DNA of 64,000 nt from Acidobacteriaceae bacterium KBS 83 (GTDB lineage Bacteria > Acidobacteriota > Terriglobia > Terriglobales > Acidobacteriaceae), in assembly GCA_000381585.1 (NCBI GenBank), contig KB906737.1, forward strand, positions 62,001-126,000, in the 5' to 3' direction. Positions 36,009 through 45,619 of the stretch are shown here, piece after piece. The notes under the pieces were generated by a model. The model worked only from the letters and a program-made list of their open reading frames with translations, was not told where the DNA came from and did no database searches. The position numbers and the translations under genes were made by a program. Numbering within the stretch: position 1 is the first letter of the stretch; every line of letters begins with the position of its first letter.

Positions 36009-38138
36009 TCAACTTTGCGCTGCCATCGCAGCTTGTAACTCAGCGACGGTACGCATCGCAGGCAGGCAGTGCGTCCCTTGGCACAGCACTACAAAGCTCG
36101 CTCTTTCCTGTAACTGAGGCAGTTGTGTGAGCGTGGCCTTGAGCAGCGGCGGCAGCGTCCCCGCACGCAGCACCTCAGCTGGCGCCCGTAGCACTGTCTT
36201 ATTGACCGCATATCCCGATCGGGCGGCAGACTCAAGCTCATCCGCCAGATCGTCTTCGCCAACGACGATCACCTGCTGCGGCGGCGTCAGGAATCGTTCG
36301 AGCGCCAGCCCATACGAACCGGCATAAAGGCCGAAATGCTCCACGATGCCCGCGAACGCCTCCAGTGTATCTTCGGCCGCGTCCCGCAACTTCGCATCAC
36401 CGTTTAGCGCCTCCAGGCGCAATAGCGCGGCTGCGGCCGTCGGGTTTCCCGCGGGTGTGGGAGTATCCTGCAGCGGCTTGCGACGAGCAGAGAGCGCGCC
36501 GATTGCTCCCGGATCTGCAGCAGTATCGAAGAATCCGCCACCAGTAGCGTCGTAGAAGTCACGCTGCATTCTCGCAGCCAGCATCTCGGCTGCCTGATAG
36601 TAGCGCAGCTCCAGCGTCTGCTCCCATGCGTCGAGACATGCATGCACCAGCAGTGCGTAATCATCCAGCACTCCAGGAATGCGTGGACCGCCCTCGCCCG
36701 CCGAGTAGGCCACAACATGCGCCAGGCCATCCTCGTCCGACCAGGCCTCGTTCAGAATGCGATCCAGTGTCCTGGTGGCAAACTCGCGTGTGCCCACCAC
36801 CTGAAGAGTCGAACTCGCCTGAAGGTAGGCTGAGATCGCCATCGCGTTCCAGCCGGTGTATATCGTGCGATCGACATAGGGAGTTGGCCGCGCGGCGCGC
36901 GTCGTCGCAAGCTTGGCTCGCGCACTCGCCAGCAAACCCGCAACTTCTGCGGGCTCGCGTTTGAGCTCCTTCGCCACAGGCTCGATCGATCGCTTTACAT
37001 GCAGCACATTCTTCGCTGGATTGTGATGCATATCGCCCAATTCGCCGATGTCGTAGTACGTGGCGGCCACTTCAAGTTCATCGGGGCTCAACACCTCTGC
37101 GGCTTCAGCGCGCGTCCACGTGAAGTAGTCGCCGTCATCGTCAAGCGTCATGTCGGCGTCCTGCGAGCCGTAGAAGCCGCCATTCTGCCGGTCAGTCAGC
37201 CACCCATCCATCCACGCCACCGTCTCCCGCACCACCGTGCTGAAGACCGGATACGGGAAGCTCTGCCATGCATGCACGTAGTTCGCCAGCAGGCCCGCAT
37301 TGTCGTACAGCATCTTTTCAAAATGCGGCACCACCCAGCGTTCATCCACGGAATAGCGATGGAAGCCGCCGCCCACATGATCGTAGATACCGCCATCGGC
37401 CATCTTCGTCAGCGTCACCAGCGCCACTTCGCGCGCCTTCGCATCGCCTTTACGCGTGGCCGCGTCCAGCAACAGGTCCAGCGCCGCCGGATGCGGAAAC
37501 TTCGGCTGCGCACCGAAGCCGCCGTTGTGCGGGTCGAACTGCGCGATGGCAGACTGCACCAGCTTTTCTGTGATCGCCGGGCTCAGCGAGCCGCTACGTC
37601 CCGCAAATGCTTCCCCGTGCTCAATGGCAGCAATGATCGAGCCCGCCGACTCCAGCGCCTCTTCGCGCTTCGACTTCCACACGTCCGACATGGTCAGCAA
37701 CAGCCGTTCTATGCCTGGACGCCCGTAGCGGTCATGCCGCGGAAAATACGTCCCGCCGAAAAATGGCCGTCCATCCGGCGTCAGCACCGCCGTCAACGGC
37801 CATCCTCCCTGTCCGCTGATGGCCTGTACCGCGGCCTGATAGCGGCTGTCCACGTCAGGCCGTTCGTCGCGATCCACCTTCACTGCTACAAAGTGCTCAT
37901 TGATAAGCGGGGCCAGCGTCTCGTCTTCATAACTCTCGCGGTCCATCACATGGCACCAGTGACACCACACCGCGCCGATGTCGAGCAGGACAGGCTTGTC
38001 TTCGCGCGTCGCCTGGGCAAATGCCTCCGGGCCCCATTCCTGCCAGTGGATTGGCTGATGCATGGCGGACCGGAGATAGGACGATCGCGCACGCATCAGG
38101 GCATTCGCGGACTTCGCTGGTATTTCGAGATCGGACAT
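36009..38138 (-). CDS. DUF255/YyaL-type thioredoxin-domain protein
   Basis: 709 aa. The N-terminal thioredoxin-like domain has VWCHWCHVMDRESYED (CXXC) and FVAVKVDRDERPDVD; the remainder is an (alpha/alpha)6 barrel of the glycosidase-like type, including FGGTYFPRHDRYGRPG and the GGGFHRYSVDERWVVPHFEKMLYD block. This matches the SSP411/YyaL family, whose activity is unknown. It is last in a three-gene unit (M20 peptidase, membrane protein, this gene) with 5- and 9-bp gaps. Confidence 0.92.
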   Translation of the reverse strand: MSDLEIPAKSANALMRARSSYLRSAMHQPIHWQEWGPEAFAQATREDKPVLLDIGAVWCHWCHVMDRESYEDETLAPLINEHFVAVKVDRDERPDVDSRYQAAVQAISGQGGWPLTAVLTPDGRPFFGGTYFPRHDRYGRPGIERLLLTMSDVWKSKREEALESAGSIIAAIEHGEAFAGRSGSLSPAITEKLVQSAIAQFDPHNGGFGAQPKFPHPAALDLLLDAATRKGDAKAREVALVTLTKMADGGIYDHVGGGFHRYSVDERWVVPHFEKMLYDNAGLLANYVHAWQSFPYPVFSTVVRETVAWMDGWLTDRQNGGFYGSQDADMTLDDDGDYFTWTRAEAAEVLSPDELEVAATYYDIGELGDMHHNPAKNVLHVKRSIEPVAKELKREPAEVAGLLASARAKLATTRAARPTPYVDRTIYTGWNAMAISAYLQASSTLQVVGTREFATRTLDRILNEAWSDEDGLAHVVAYSAGEGGPRIPGVLDDYALLVHACLDAWEQTLELRYYQAAEMLAARMQRDFYDATGGGFFDTAADPGAIGALSARRKPLQDTPTPAGNPTAAAALLRLEALNGDAKLRDAAEDTLEAFAGIVEHFGLYAGSYGLALERFLTPPQQVIVVGEDDLADELESAARSGYAVNKTVLRAPAEVLRAGTLPPLLKATLTQLPQLQERASFVVLCQGTHCLPAMRTVAELQAAMAAQS

Positions 38139-38147
38139 GACTTCAGT

Positions 38148-38666
38148 CTAAGATGCCGCGCGTTCCTGCGCGGTCTCTAGAGGCGACTCGGCCCGGTCCA
38201 GCCGGCGTTTGCACAGCAGGATATACATCCACGCGGTCACCAGCGTGAACGAGGCTGCAAACGCGCCGTATGGGATCACCTGCGCAAATTTGTGGAAGAA
38301 GGAGACCGCAGCAGCATCATGAAACAGGGTGGGACGCGTGGCTGCCAGTGAAAGCGCACCCACCGTGGCCACAAAGGGCACTACCATTCGCAGCCGCACC
38401 AGCAGACATGGCCGCATCGTCATCACCAGCGGCAGCACCACCAGTAGCCAGGCTGCGGTCGCCAGCACCAACGTCCAGGTACCCCATGTCAGCAGACCAT
38501 ACAGAAGCGTCTGGACGAACAGCCTGGTGTGGCCCTCGGTGTCGCGCACGGCTGTGATCAGGTTCACCGGAAAGCAGACAATCTGGCCCGCCAGCCACCC
38601 CGTGATTCCGCTCAGCACGGCATAGCCTGCGCGGCGCCATCGCGATATCACTGAATCGGGTGCCAT
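38148..38666 (-). CDS. Four-helix membrane protein of unknown function
   Basis: 172 aa with about four transmembrane helices (residues ~12-35, 48-78, 90-108, 132-155) and a charged C-terminus. No family was recognised. It lies 5 bp after the M20 peptidase stop and 9 bp before the DUF255 gene, so it is translated from the same message. Confidence 0.7.
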   Translation of the reverse strand: MAPDSVISRWRRAGYAVLSGITGWLAGQIVCFPVNLITAVRDTEGHTRLFVQTLLYGLLTWGTWTLVLATAAWLLVVLPLVMTMRPCLLVRLRMVVPFVATVGALSLAATRPTLFHDAAAVSFFHKFAQVIPYGAFAASFTLVTAWMYILLCKRRLDRAESPLETAQERAAS

Positions 38667-38671
38667 GCTGC

Positions 38672-39694
38672 CTATGCTACGAGTTTGCTTGCGATCTCTA
38701 CGTAGAGATCGATTGCCTTAAGGAGCTCGCGCTTGGCCAGCTTCTCATCGGGAGTGTGCGCAACGTGGATGGAGCCCGGGCCCAGCAGCAGCGGTTCGCC
38801 CCAGTTGGTCAGGGCCGGGATGTCGGTCGCGAAGGCCGCAACCATTGTCTCCATCCCTTCTATGGTTCGGAACCGCATGAACGGGATCTCAAGCGTGTAG
38901 TCGATCTCCGCCAGCCCGGCGATCGCCTTCTCCAGTGCGGCGCGTGTGTCATCGGAGGGACCCACAAGCCGCACCATGACCTGCGCCACTGCCTTATCTG
39001 CGATCACATTCGGCGCACGGCCACCTTCAATCAGGCCGATATTCAGGTTGCTCCCACCTATTCCCGGCTCTGTAGGAAGCTTGATCTCGAGTACGTTGTG
39101 CAACGCCTGGATCAGCTTATGGATGGCGCTGTCGCCCAGCTCCGGATAGGCCGAGTGCGCCATCTTGCCTGTCGCACGCACCGCACCGCGCAATACGCCC
39201 TTGCTCGCAATACCCAGGCGGTTGTCTGTCGGCTCGCCATTGATCAGGTAGCGATTACCCTTTGGCCGCAGATTCGCGACCTCCGCTCCCTTCGAGTCCC
39301 GCTCCTCACCGACAACGAACAGCATTCCTGCCTTCACTCCGCCCGATCGCAGCCGTTCTACCGCAGCGATCTGCGCCGCGATGATGCCTTTGGCATCGCA
39401 CGCACCGCGCCCATAGATCGCCTCATCGTCCTCGCTGCTTCCGAAATACGGGGGCACGGTATCCATATGCGTGGAGAAGACAACCTCCGGCCGCTCGCCA
39501 GGCACTGTGGCATACACGTTGAAGCGGTCCGTGGTGGCTCCGTCCTCGCCCTTGCTGGCGACGTGCATTTTCTCCACGGAGAAGTCTCGGGCGGAAAGGA
39601 ACTCCGCAAGAAATGCACCTACCGCACCTTCGCCGTAGGTGGTCGATTCGATGTCGATGAGCTGCCGCGTCAATTGCACAGGATCGAGCGTCAT
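38672..39694 (-). CDS. M20-family metallopeptidase/deacylase (ArgE/DapE-like)
   Basis: 340 aa di-zinc amidohydrolase. The metal and catalytic motifs are FSTHMDTVPP (His and catalytic Asp), YGRGACDAKG (bridging Asp) and VGEERDSKGA (catalytic Glu pair), with the dimerisation domain ATGKMAHSAYPELGDSAI. Family members release amino acids from N-acyl or peptide substrates (ArgE, DapE, CPG2). The exact substrate is not assignable. First gene of the unit ending with the DUF255 protein; divergent from a hydrolase gene with a 74-bp shared promoter region. Confidence 0.9.
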   Translation of the reverse strand: MTLDPVQLTRQLIDIESTTYGEGAVGAFLAEFLSARDFSVEKMHVASKGEDGATTDRFNVYATVPGERPEVVFSTHMDTVPPYFGSSEDDEAIYGRGACDAKGIIAAQIAAVERLRSGGVKAGMLFVVGEERDSKGAEVANLRPKGNRYLINGEPTDNRLGIASKGVLRGAVRATGKMAHSAYPELGDSAIHKLIQALHNVLEIKLPTEPGIGGSNLNIGLIEGGRAPNVIADKAVAQVMVRLVGPSDDTRAALEKAIAGLAEIDYTLEIPFMRFRTIEGMETMVAAFATDIPALTNWGEPLLLGPGSIHVAHTPDEKLAKRELLKAIDLYVEIASKLVA

Positions 39695-39768
39695 GTTAGG
39701 TCAGCATACCTGAGCGCTTGCACCCGGCCGTCCTCATCCGGCTTGTACGCTGGCTACAATCGAAACTG

Positions 39769-40440
39769 ATGTCCACCATCTCGAATCGCCTCCAGACACT
39801 CGCGATCCGTGGCCCATCCGGCAGTCTCGAAGCGCTGCTCTTCGAAGGACACCCCGGCGCAAGTTACGCCGCACTCGTATGCCACCCGCACCCCAAGGGC
39901 GGTGGAACCATGCACAATAAGGTCGTCTATCGCGCAGCCAAGACGATGCAGTCGTTCGGACTTCCAACCTTGCGCTTCAACTTCCGCGGCACCGGGCTGA
40001 GTGAAGGCGAACACGACGAGGGCCGTGGCGAACGTGAGGATGTGCGGGCGGCCATCGACTGGCTCACCGGGCGCTACAACCTGCCGGTGCTTCTCGTCGG
40101 CTTCTCCTTCGGCGCGTATGTGAGCCTGCGTGCCTGCTGTGGCGATGCCCGCGTGCCCGGCTTGGTCGCGCTGGGTCTCCCGGTGGAGGCCGAGGGACGA
40201 GGCTACAGCTACGATTTCCTGTCCAGTTGCACGCTGCCGAAACTCTTCCTCAGCGGCGGTCATGATCAATATGGCCCGCAAGCAGAGCTGGAGCGGATCG
40301 TAGCCTCCGCAGCCGAGCCCGCATCACTCGTCATCGTGCCGGAGGCCGATCATTTCTTCGCCGGCAAGCTCGAGCAGATGCAGGACGCGCTGCGGCGCTG
40401 GCTCATCGAGCACTTCTTTCCTAGCGCTCATACGGAGTAA
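39769..40440 (+). CDS. Alpha/beta-hydrolase (dienelactone/KANL3-like)
   Basis: 223 aa cytoplasmic hydrolase. The HPHPKGGGTMHNKVV oxyanion segment, FNFRGTGLSEG, nucleophile elbow GFSFGA and a late PEADHFF with the catalytic His match the small hydrolase family near TEX30/KANL3. The Ser is intact, unlike the hydrolase at 26758. The start is ATG 39769; an upstream frame to 39718 would overlap the promoter region. It ends 5 bp before the glycerate kinase ATG. Confidence 0.85.
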   Translation: MSTISNRLQTLAIRGPSGSLEALLFEGHPGASYAALVCHPHPKGGGTMHNKVVYRAAKTMQSFGLPTLRFNFRGTGLSEGEHDEGRGEREDVRAAIDWLTGRYNLPVLLVGFSFGAYVSLRACCGDARVPGLVALGLPVEAEGRGYSYDFLSSCTLPKLFLSGGHDQYGPQAELERIVASAAEPASLVIVPEADHFFAGKLEQMQDALRRWLIEHFFPSAHTE

Positions 40441-40445
40441 ACGTT

Positions 40446-41930
40446 ATGGCCGAAGGGCATAGTCGTGCGTCCCACCACTCGCTCCACGAGGACGCCCGCG
40501 CCATCTTCGTCCATGCGCTCGACGTGTGCCGCATCGAGCGCGCTTTTCGCGATCGCGTTCGTTTCGAGGGCACAACCCTGCTCCTCCAACATCCACCCGA
40601 GATGGGACCGGATCGGCCTCCCGCCCAGTTCGAGCTGGGCGGCTATCGCAAACTCCTGATCATCGCTCTGGGCAAAGCCGCCGTCCCCATGACACAGTCG
40701 CTGCTCGACATCCTGCCCCGCAAACTGTACATGCGTGGCGTCTGCAGCGCGCCGCAGAAACCTGCCCGCCGCGACTGGCGAATCCGCTACTACGCCGGAG
40801 GCCATCCGCTTCCCAACCGGGATTCCTTCCGCGCCGCACAGCACGCACTGCGCCTCCTGCGCCGCGCGTCGGAAAAGACATTCGTCATCTTCCTGATCAG
40901 CGGTGGCGGCAGCACGCTCTTCGATCTCCCCCTCTATCCCGAAATTTCTTTGGGTGACACTGTCCTCTTTCACGAGGCGCTGATCGCCTCCGGGGCCACC
41001 ATCGCGGAGATCAACGCGCTCCGAAAGCACTTCTCCGCCGTGAAAGGAGGTCGCCTGGCAACGGCCGCTCGGCGCGCAGCCAAGCTCACGCTGCAGGTGG
41101 TCGATGTGCCATCGCATCAAGCTGATGCCGTCGCCTCGGGCCCAACGCTGGAGGATCCCTCCACCGTGGACGACTGTCGCGAGTTAGTCGGGCGCTATCA
41201 ATTGCTCGAGAAATTCCCGCGATCCGTGCGGCGTTTCTTCAGTCGTCCCGATCTGCCCGAGACCCCCGGTGATAAGGCCGCACTGAAACAACTTGCTGAA
41301 CAGAGGGAGACAGCCCGCAAAACCGGACTCAAACGGATGGGCTTCGCGACGTTCACTACAGAATCGGCCTTCACCGCCAATTCGCTCGCTACTCTGCTCT
41401 CCAATCGTGACCTCGTCCGCGCCGCTCGGGAGAAAGCCACAGCGCTCGGCTACGAAGCTATCGTGGACAACGGCTGTGACGATTGGCCTTACGACAAAGC
41501 CGCGGCCTACTTGCTCGATCGCCTGATCGAGCTTCGCCGCCAGTATCCGGGGCGCAAGCTTTGCCTGCTCTCCGGGGGCGAGGTTACCGTCCGCATGGAT
41601 CGCAAACCGGGCGCGGGTGGCCGAAACCAGCAGTTCGCCCTGGCGTCCGCGTTGTTGCTTCACGAACGTCTTCGCAGCCAACCCGTCGTCTGCCTCTCTG
41701 CCGGTAGCGACGGCGCAGACGGCAACAGCCCAGTCGCCGGAGCCATCGCCGATCCCACCACCGGCGACCGCGCCCACGCCCTCGGCTTCGATGCGCAGGC
41801 CGCACTCGCCGCCTTCGATGCCTGCCCGCTCTTCACAGCAATCGGCGACGTTTTGCTGACCGGGCCCACCGGCAACAACCTTCGCGACCTCCGGATCCTG
41901 CTATGGGAACGACCCTCCATTCCCCGGTAA
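40446..41930 (+). CDS. Glycerate 2-kinase (type II, DUF4147/MOFRL)
   Basis: 494 aa kinase phosphorylating glycerate at C2, feeding glycolysis. DUF4147 motifs are ALGKAAVPM, ISGGGSTLF, NALRKHFSAVKGGRLA and VPSHQADAVASGPT; the MOFRL domain has LLSGGEVTVRM, GGRNQQFALA and SAGSDGADGNSPVAGAI. The Lys of the NALRKHFSAVKGG segment is the conserved catalytic one. It is translationally coupled to the hydrolase upstream (GGAG overlaps its stop region). Confidence 0.92.
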   Translation: MAEGHSRASHHSLHEDARAIFVHALDVCRIERAFRDRVRFEGTTLLLQHPPEMGPDRPPAQFELGGYRKLLIIALGKAAVPMTQSLLDILPRKLYMRGVCSAPQKPARRDWRIRYYAGGHPLPNRDSFRAAQHALRLLRRASEKTFVIFLISGGGSTLFDLPLYPEISLGDTVLFHEALIASGATIAEINALRKHFSAVKGGRLATAARRAAKLTLQVVDVPSHQADAVASGPTLEDPSTVDDCRELVGRYQLLEKFPRSVRRFFSRPDLPETPGDKAALKQLAEQRETARKTGLKRMGFATFTTESAFTANSLATLLSNRDLVRAAREKATALGYEAIVDNGCDDWPYDKAAAYLLDRLIELRRQYPGRKLCLLSGGEVTVRMDRKPGAGGRNQQFALASALLLHERLRSQPVVCLSAGSDGADGNSPVAGAIADPTTGDRAHALGFDAQAALAAFDACPLFTAIGDVLLTGPTGNNLRDLRILLWERPSIPR

Positions 41931-42019
41931 GGTTCCGTACAGACTTTGCTTGACCTCCGTGGGTAGGCTGATGCATCTTGCATCCCTGAACAGGGTTCGA
42001 GTCTGCGCAGGGTTCGAGG

Positions 42020-42457
42020 ATGACCTACCCGATGTCACATAAGCACGGTATGCAACCTGAGGAGGAGTTCGACTCCCGTCTCCCGTCCGACAACCAAAAT
42101 GGAAGGACCGCTCTCCTCTGCGTGGGCAACGACGAGGCGCTCCTTTCCTACCGCTGCAAAGTGTTGAATCTCGCGGGATTTGAGGTTGTTGCGGCGCGAC
42201 CCCAACCGGAGCTGAAAAACCAGTTCAGCAGTCTCTGCCGGTTACACGGACCGGCCATGGCCATTGCCTGCCACACCCTCACGGCAAATCAGCGCATTCA
42301 TCTGTCCCGCGAGCTCCGGGAGGCCTGTCCGCACGTTCCGCTACTGGCTTTGACCAATGGCGCTCTCACAGCTGCCGAAGCGCAAAGCTACGATGTGCTA
42401 CTGGATAGCCTGGATGGGCCTGCAGAACTCATCCGCCAGGTACGCTCCCATCTCTGA
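42020..42457 (+). CDS. Receiver-fold protein without a phospho-acceptor Asp
   Basis: 145 aa. From residue ~30 it has the beta/alpha pattern of a response-regulator receiver (TALLCVGNDEALLSYRCKVLN, then ACPHVPLLALTNGAL, then YDVLLDSLDGPAELIRQV). The central strand reads AMAIACHTL, with no Asp, and the Lys motif is absent, so phosphorylation is unlikely. Starts at 42020, 42032 or 42050 are possible; the last would drop the unstructured leader. Possibly a pseudo-receiver; family membership is inferred from pattern only. Confidence 0.6.
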   Translation: MTYPMSHKHGMQPEEEFDSRLPSDNQNGRTALLCVGNDEALLSYRCKVLNLAGFEVVAARPQPELKNQFSSLCRLHGPAMAIACHTLTANQRIHLSRELREACPHVPLLALTNGALTAAEAQSYDVLLDSLDGPAELIRQVRSHL

Positions 42458-42499
42458 CCGGCGGGCACAGCCAGCGTGACTGCAGCTACCATAGCTTGT

Positions 42500-42766
42500 A
42501 TGGCAATTCGCAAAGAATGGACCGAGTGGCACCTGACCCCGCGCGGGTGGGAGAAGGGCTCTACGCGACGTGAGGGCCAGGGAAACGATTGGCGCGACGA
42601 GCCGTCGGACCGGCTTCTGAGCTACCAGCATTGTGAGCTCCAGACCTCTTCCGGGCCGGCCAAGGTCACCACGGAGGAGACATGGCGCACCAAAGAGCCT
42701 GCGAAAATCGAGCAGCTGGAATCCGCCCTGGCTCAATACGGCTCTGCTCCCTCGCGTCTTGATTAG
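42500..42766 (+). CDS. Small hypothetical protein
   Basis: 88 aa hydrophilic protein, rich in Trp/Glu/Arg (KEWTEWHLTPRGWEKGS). No family was recognised. ATG 42500 is chosen because the conserved-looking N-terminus begins there. It follows the pseudo-receiver gene by 42 bp on the same strand. Confidence 0.65.
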   Translation: MAIRKEWTEWHLTPRGWEKGSTRREGQGNDWRDEPSDRLLSYQHCELQTSSGPAKVTTEETWRTKEPAKIEQLESALAQYGSAPSRLD

Positions 42767-42972
42767 GCCGCTTTTGGTACTTAATGGCATAAAAATGACC
42801 GCTTTGGGCCACAATCGAGAAAAAGATGGGGTATCATTGCGTACACTCCCCCAAAAGGGGTATGTCTGTTTCGGGAAAGAAAGCGTTTTTATACTCTGCA
42901 CTGATGAAGGCAACCGTTTGCACAAAACCTTCATCTTCCCAAACAATTCCTAAGGGGCTTTGACACCACGCG

Positions 42973-43341
42973 ATGCCAGCGATCCTAATTGTGGACGACA
43001 ACCCTATCCAGGCGGTCACCCGGCGCCTGATTCTCGAAAAAGCCCATTTCCCCGTTGTATTAGCCGAGGACGGACCCACTGCCCTCGCAAAGTTCGAGTC
43101 GGGCGACCAATTCGGCATGATCATTACGGATCACTGCATGCCCGGGATGAGCGGCCCGGAACTCGTCAAGAAGCTGCGCGAGCAAACCACGCTTCCTATT
43201 CTGGTGCTCAGCGGTCTGCCCGAGGCAGAGACACTGTACGAAGGCATGGATGTCTATTTCCGGCTGAAGCCGATTCAGCCCGAAGAGCTCATCAGCCTCT
43301 CGCGTACGCTGCTCTACCCGCGGTACTGCCAGACTGCCTGA
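42973..43341 (+). CDS. CheY-like single-domain response regulator
   Basis: 122 aa receiver with the full phosphorylation set: acidic pair in LIVDDN, phospho-acceptor Asp in IITDHCMPGMSG, Ser in LVLSGLP and Lys in FRLKPIQP. There is no output domain, so it acts by binding a partner. AAGGGG lies about 13 nt before the ATG. The 206-bp gap before it has no recognised gene. Confidence 0.9.
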   Translation: MPAILIVDDNPIQAVTRRLILEKAHFPVVLAEDGPTALAKFESGDQFGMIITDHCMPGMSGPELVKKLREQTTLPILVLSGLPEAETLYEGMDVYFRLKPIQPEELISLSRTLLYPRYCQTA

Positions 43342-43549
43342 TCCAGCACCACCCGTTCTACTGCCTCCGCTGAAACTCCACCCAATTGCGGATTGGCGCA
43401 TCTCTCCGCGCTTTGCGACAATCGACGAGAGCTCTAATGATGTTTCCTGCTGCTGCGAAGTAGCAGGCACATGCACGCGTGTCCATTTCGTAATACAAGG
43501 CGCCTGGGCTTCGGCTTTGCCCGGTCTACACGTATAGGAACATCCCTCT

Positions 43550-45619
43550 ATGCCGGTATTTGGTAGCTTCTCTCTTCTGCTTGCCCTCGCGCTGAGCGCC
43601 TATACGCTGCTCGCCGGCGCCTTTGCCCTGCGCCAACTTGCAATTCGCGCGCGCACCCGTATCTCCCCCGAGCGGCTCGCCGAGACCGCACGCCGGGCCG
43701 GCATCGCCAGTTTCTTCGCTACCACCACGGCCGCATTTGCCCTGGTCTGGGCCGCATTCACCAACGACTTCTCCGTCTCCTACATCCTTCATCACTCCAA
43801 CCGCGCCCTGCCGGGCCCGTATAAGTTTGCGGCTCTCTGGTCCGGGCAGGAAGGATCCTTGCTCCTCTGGGCGTGGCTGCTGGCTACCTACGGTTTCGTG
43901 TTGCGGCTGCGTCACAAAGTCGATGTACGGCTTACCGCATACGCATCCACCATCCTCGCCGGCGTGCAAGTCTTCTTCCTGCTCTTGCTGAACTTCGCGG
44001 CGCCCCCTTTCGCGCTGGTGCAAGGTGCCCCGCCTGCAGACGGCTTCGGTCTCAATCCCCTGCTCCAGTATCCGGAGATGGTGATTCATCCCCCAATGCT
44101 TTACCTCGGATATGTGGGCTTCACAGTGCCGTTTGCCTTCGCGCTCGGTGCCCTGATGATGCGCTATCCCGGCGAGAAGTGGATTCACATCACTCGCCGC
44201 TGGACCATGGTGACCTGGCTCTTCCTCACCTGCGGCGTATTTCTCGGAGCGCATTGGGCCTATTCGGTACTTGGCTGGGGCGGCTACTGGGCCTGGGACC
44301 CCGTCGAAAATGCCTCGCTGATGCCTTGGCTCACCGGCACCGCCTTTCTGCACTCCGTGATGATGCAAGAGAAACGCGGCATGATGAAGAACTGGAACGT
44401 GTGGCTCATCTTCTCCACCTTCCTGCTCTCCATCCTTGGGACGCTGCTCACACGCTCCGGTCTCGTCAGTTCAGTGCATGCCTTCGCGCAGTCCTCCATC
44501 GGCAGCTGGTTCTATGCCTTCCTCTTCCTCGTGCTCGTGGTCTGCGTCTTCACCTTCATCCTGCAGCGCGACCATCTCAAGTCCGATCACAAAATCGAAT
44601 CTCTGGTCTCCCGCGAATCGAGCTTCCTCTTCAACAACCTCATCTTTCTCGCGGCCTGCTTCACCATCCTGTGGGGAACGCTCTTTCCTGTCCTGAGCGA
44701 GTATGTGCAAGGCAACCGCGTCACCGTCGGCGCACCGTGGTACAACCGCATCGCTGTCCCGATCGGCCTTAGCCTGCTGGCGTTGATGGGCCTTGGCCCG
44801 CTGCTCGCGTGGCGTTCCTCGTCGCTGCGCTCCATCCGCCGCAACTTCGTGTTGCCTTCCATCGCCACCGTCGCAACGGCAATCGCCCTGCTCGCCATCG
44901 GCGAACGTCCGTGGCACGATCAGGGGACGATCTACTCCTTTGTTGCCTTCTCCGTCGCCGCGGGCGTCATCACCGCCATCGCATCCGAATTCCTGCACGG
45001 CGCACACGTGTTGAAGGTCCAGACCGGCAGAAACATCTTTGCCGCAACGCTGCTTCTCATCCAGCGCAATACCCGCCGCTACGGCGGTTACATCGTCCAC
45101 TTCGGCGTAGTGGTTATCTTCATTGGCCTCGCCGGTTCGGCGTTCAACCGCTCCACCGAGCAGGAGATGGACTTCCGCCAGTCCATGCGCGTTGGCCCCT
45201 ACACACTGGTCTGCCAGGACTACACGCAGGACACGAATCCCAACTACGACAGCGAGTACGCAGTCCTCGATGTCTACCGCAACGGCAAGAAGGTAACCCA
45301 GCTTGCCCCGGAGAAACGCTTCTACGTCGCCTCCCAACAGGTATCCACCATGGTGGCAAATCACTCCACCCTCGCCTGGGACCTGTACGTGATCTACGCC
45401 GGCCAGAACCCTGACAGCAACCGCCCCATCATCAAGGTCTTTCTCAATCCGCTGGTCGCCTGGATCTGGATCGGCGTCTTCATCGTCATCATCGGCACGC
45501 TCGTCGCTCTCGTTCCCAGCCTCACCACTGTGCTCTCGCCAGCGCGTGCCCGTGAGCCGGCAAAGAAGTCCGCCCGGCCGTTGGTCAGCGAGCCGGCAAC
45601 ACTACGAGGGGGCGATTGA
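43550..45619 (+). CDS. ccmF: Cytochrome c heme lyase CcmF
   Basis: 689 aa polytopic membrane protein that attaches heme to apocytochrome c on the outer face of the membrane. The tryptophan-rich WWD heme-handling motif WGGYWAWDPVENASLMPWL, the SGQEGSLLLWAW segment and the C-terminal periplasmic domain with RYGGYIVHFG are present. Many helices span residues 1-490. It leads a cluster with ccmH and a CcmI-like gene, overlapping ccmH in TGATG. ccmA-E are not in the window. Confidence 0.94.
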   Translation: MPVFGSFSLLLALALSAYTLLAGAFALRQLAIRARTRISPERLAETARRAGIASFFATTTAAFALVWAAFTNDFSVSYILHHSNRALPGPYKFAALWSGQEGSLLLWAWLLATYGFVLRLRHKVDVRLTAYASTILAGVQVFFLLLLNFAAPPFALVQGAPPADGFGLNPLLQYPEMVIHPPMLYLGYVGFTVPFAFALGALMMRYPGEKWIHITRRWTMVTWLFLTCGVFLGAHWAYSVLGWGGYWAWDPVENASLMPWLTGTAFLHSVMMQEKRGMMKNWNVWLIFSTFLLSILGTLLTRSGLVSSVHAFAQSSIGSWFYAFLFLVLVVCVFTFILQRDHLKSDHKIESLVSRESSFLFNNLIFLAACFTILWGTLFPVLSEYVQGNRVTVGAPWYNRIAVPIGLSLLALMGLGPLLAWRSSSLRSIRRNFVLPSIATVATAIALLAIGERPWHDQGTIYSFVAFSVAAGVITAIASEFLHGAHVLKVQTGRNIFAATLLLIQRNTRRYGGYIVHFGVVVIFIGLAGSAFNRSTEQEMDFRQSMRVGPYTLVCQDYTQDTNPNYDSEYAVLDVYRNGKKVTQLAPEKRFYVASQQVSTMVANHSTLAWDLYVIYAGQNPDSNRPIIKVFLNPLVAWIWIGVFIVIIGTLVALVPSLTTVLSPARAREPAKKSARPLVSEPATLRGGD

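Noticed and set aside
36999-38180. Open frame of 393 aa opposite the DUF255 gene
   Set aside because: Antisense to a conserved thioredoxin-domain gene; Arg/His-rich composition with no motif.
38660-39769. Open frame of 369 aa opposite the M20 peptidase
   Set aside because: Antisense shadow of a gene with intact zinc motifs.
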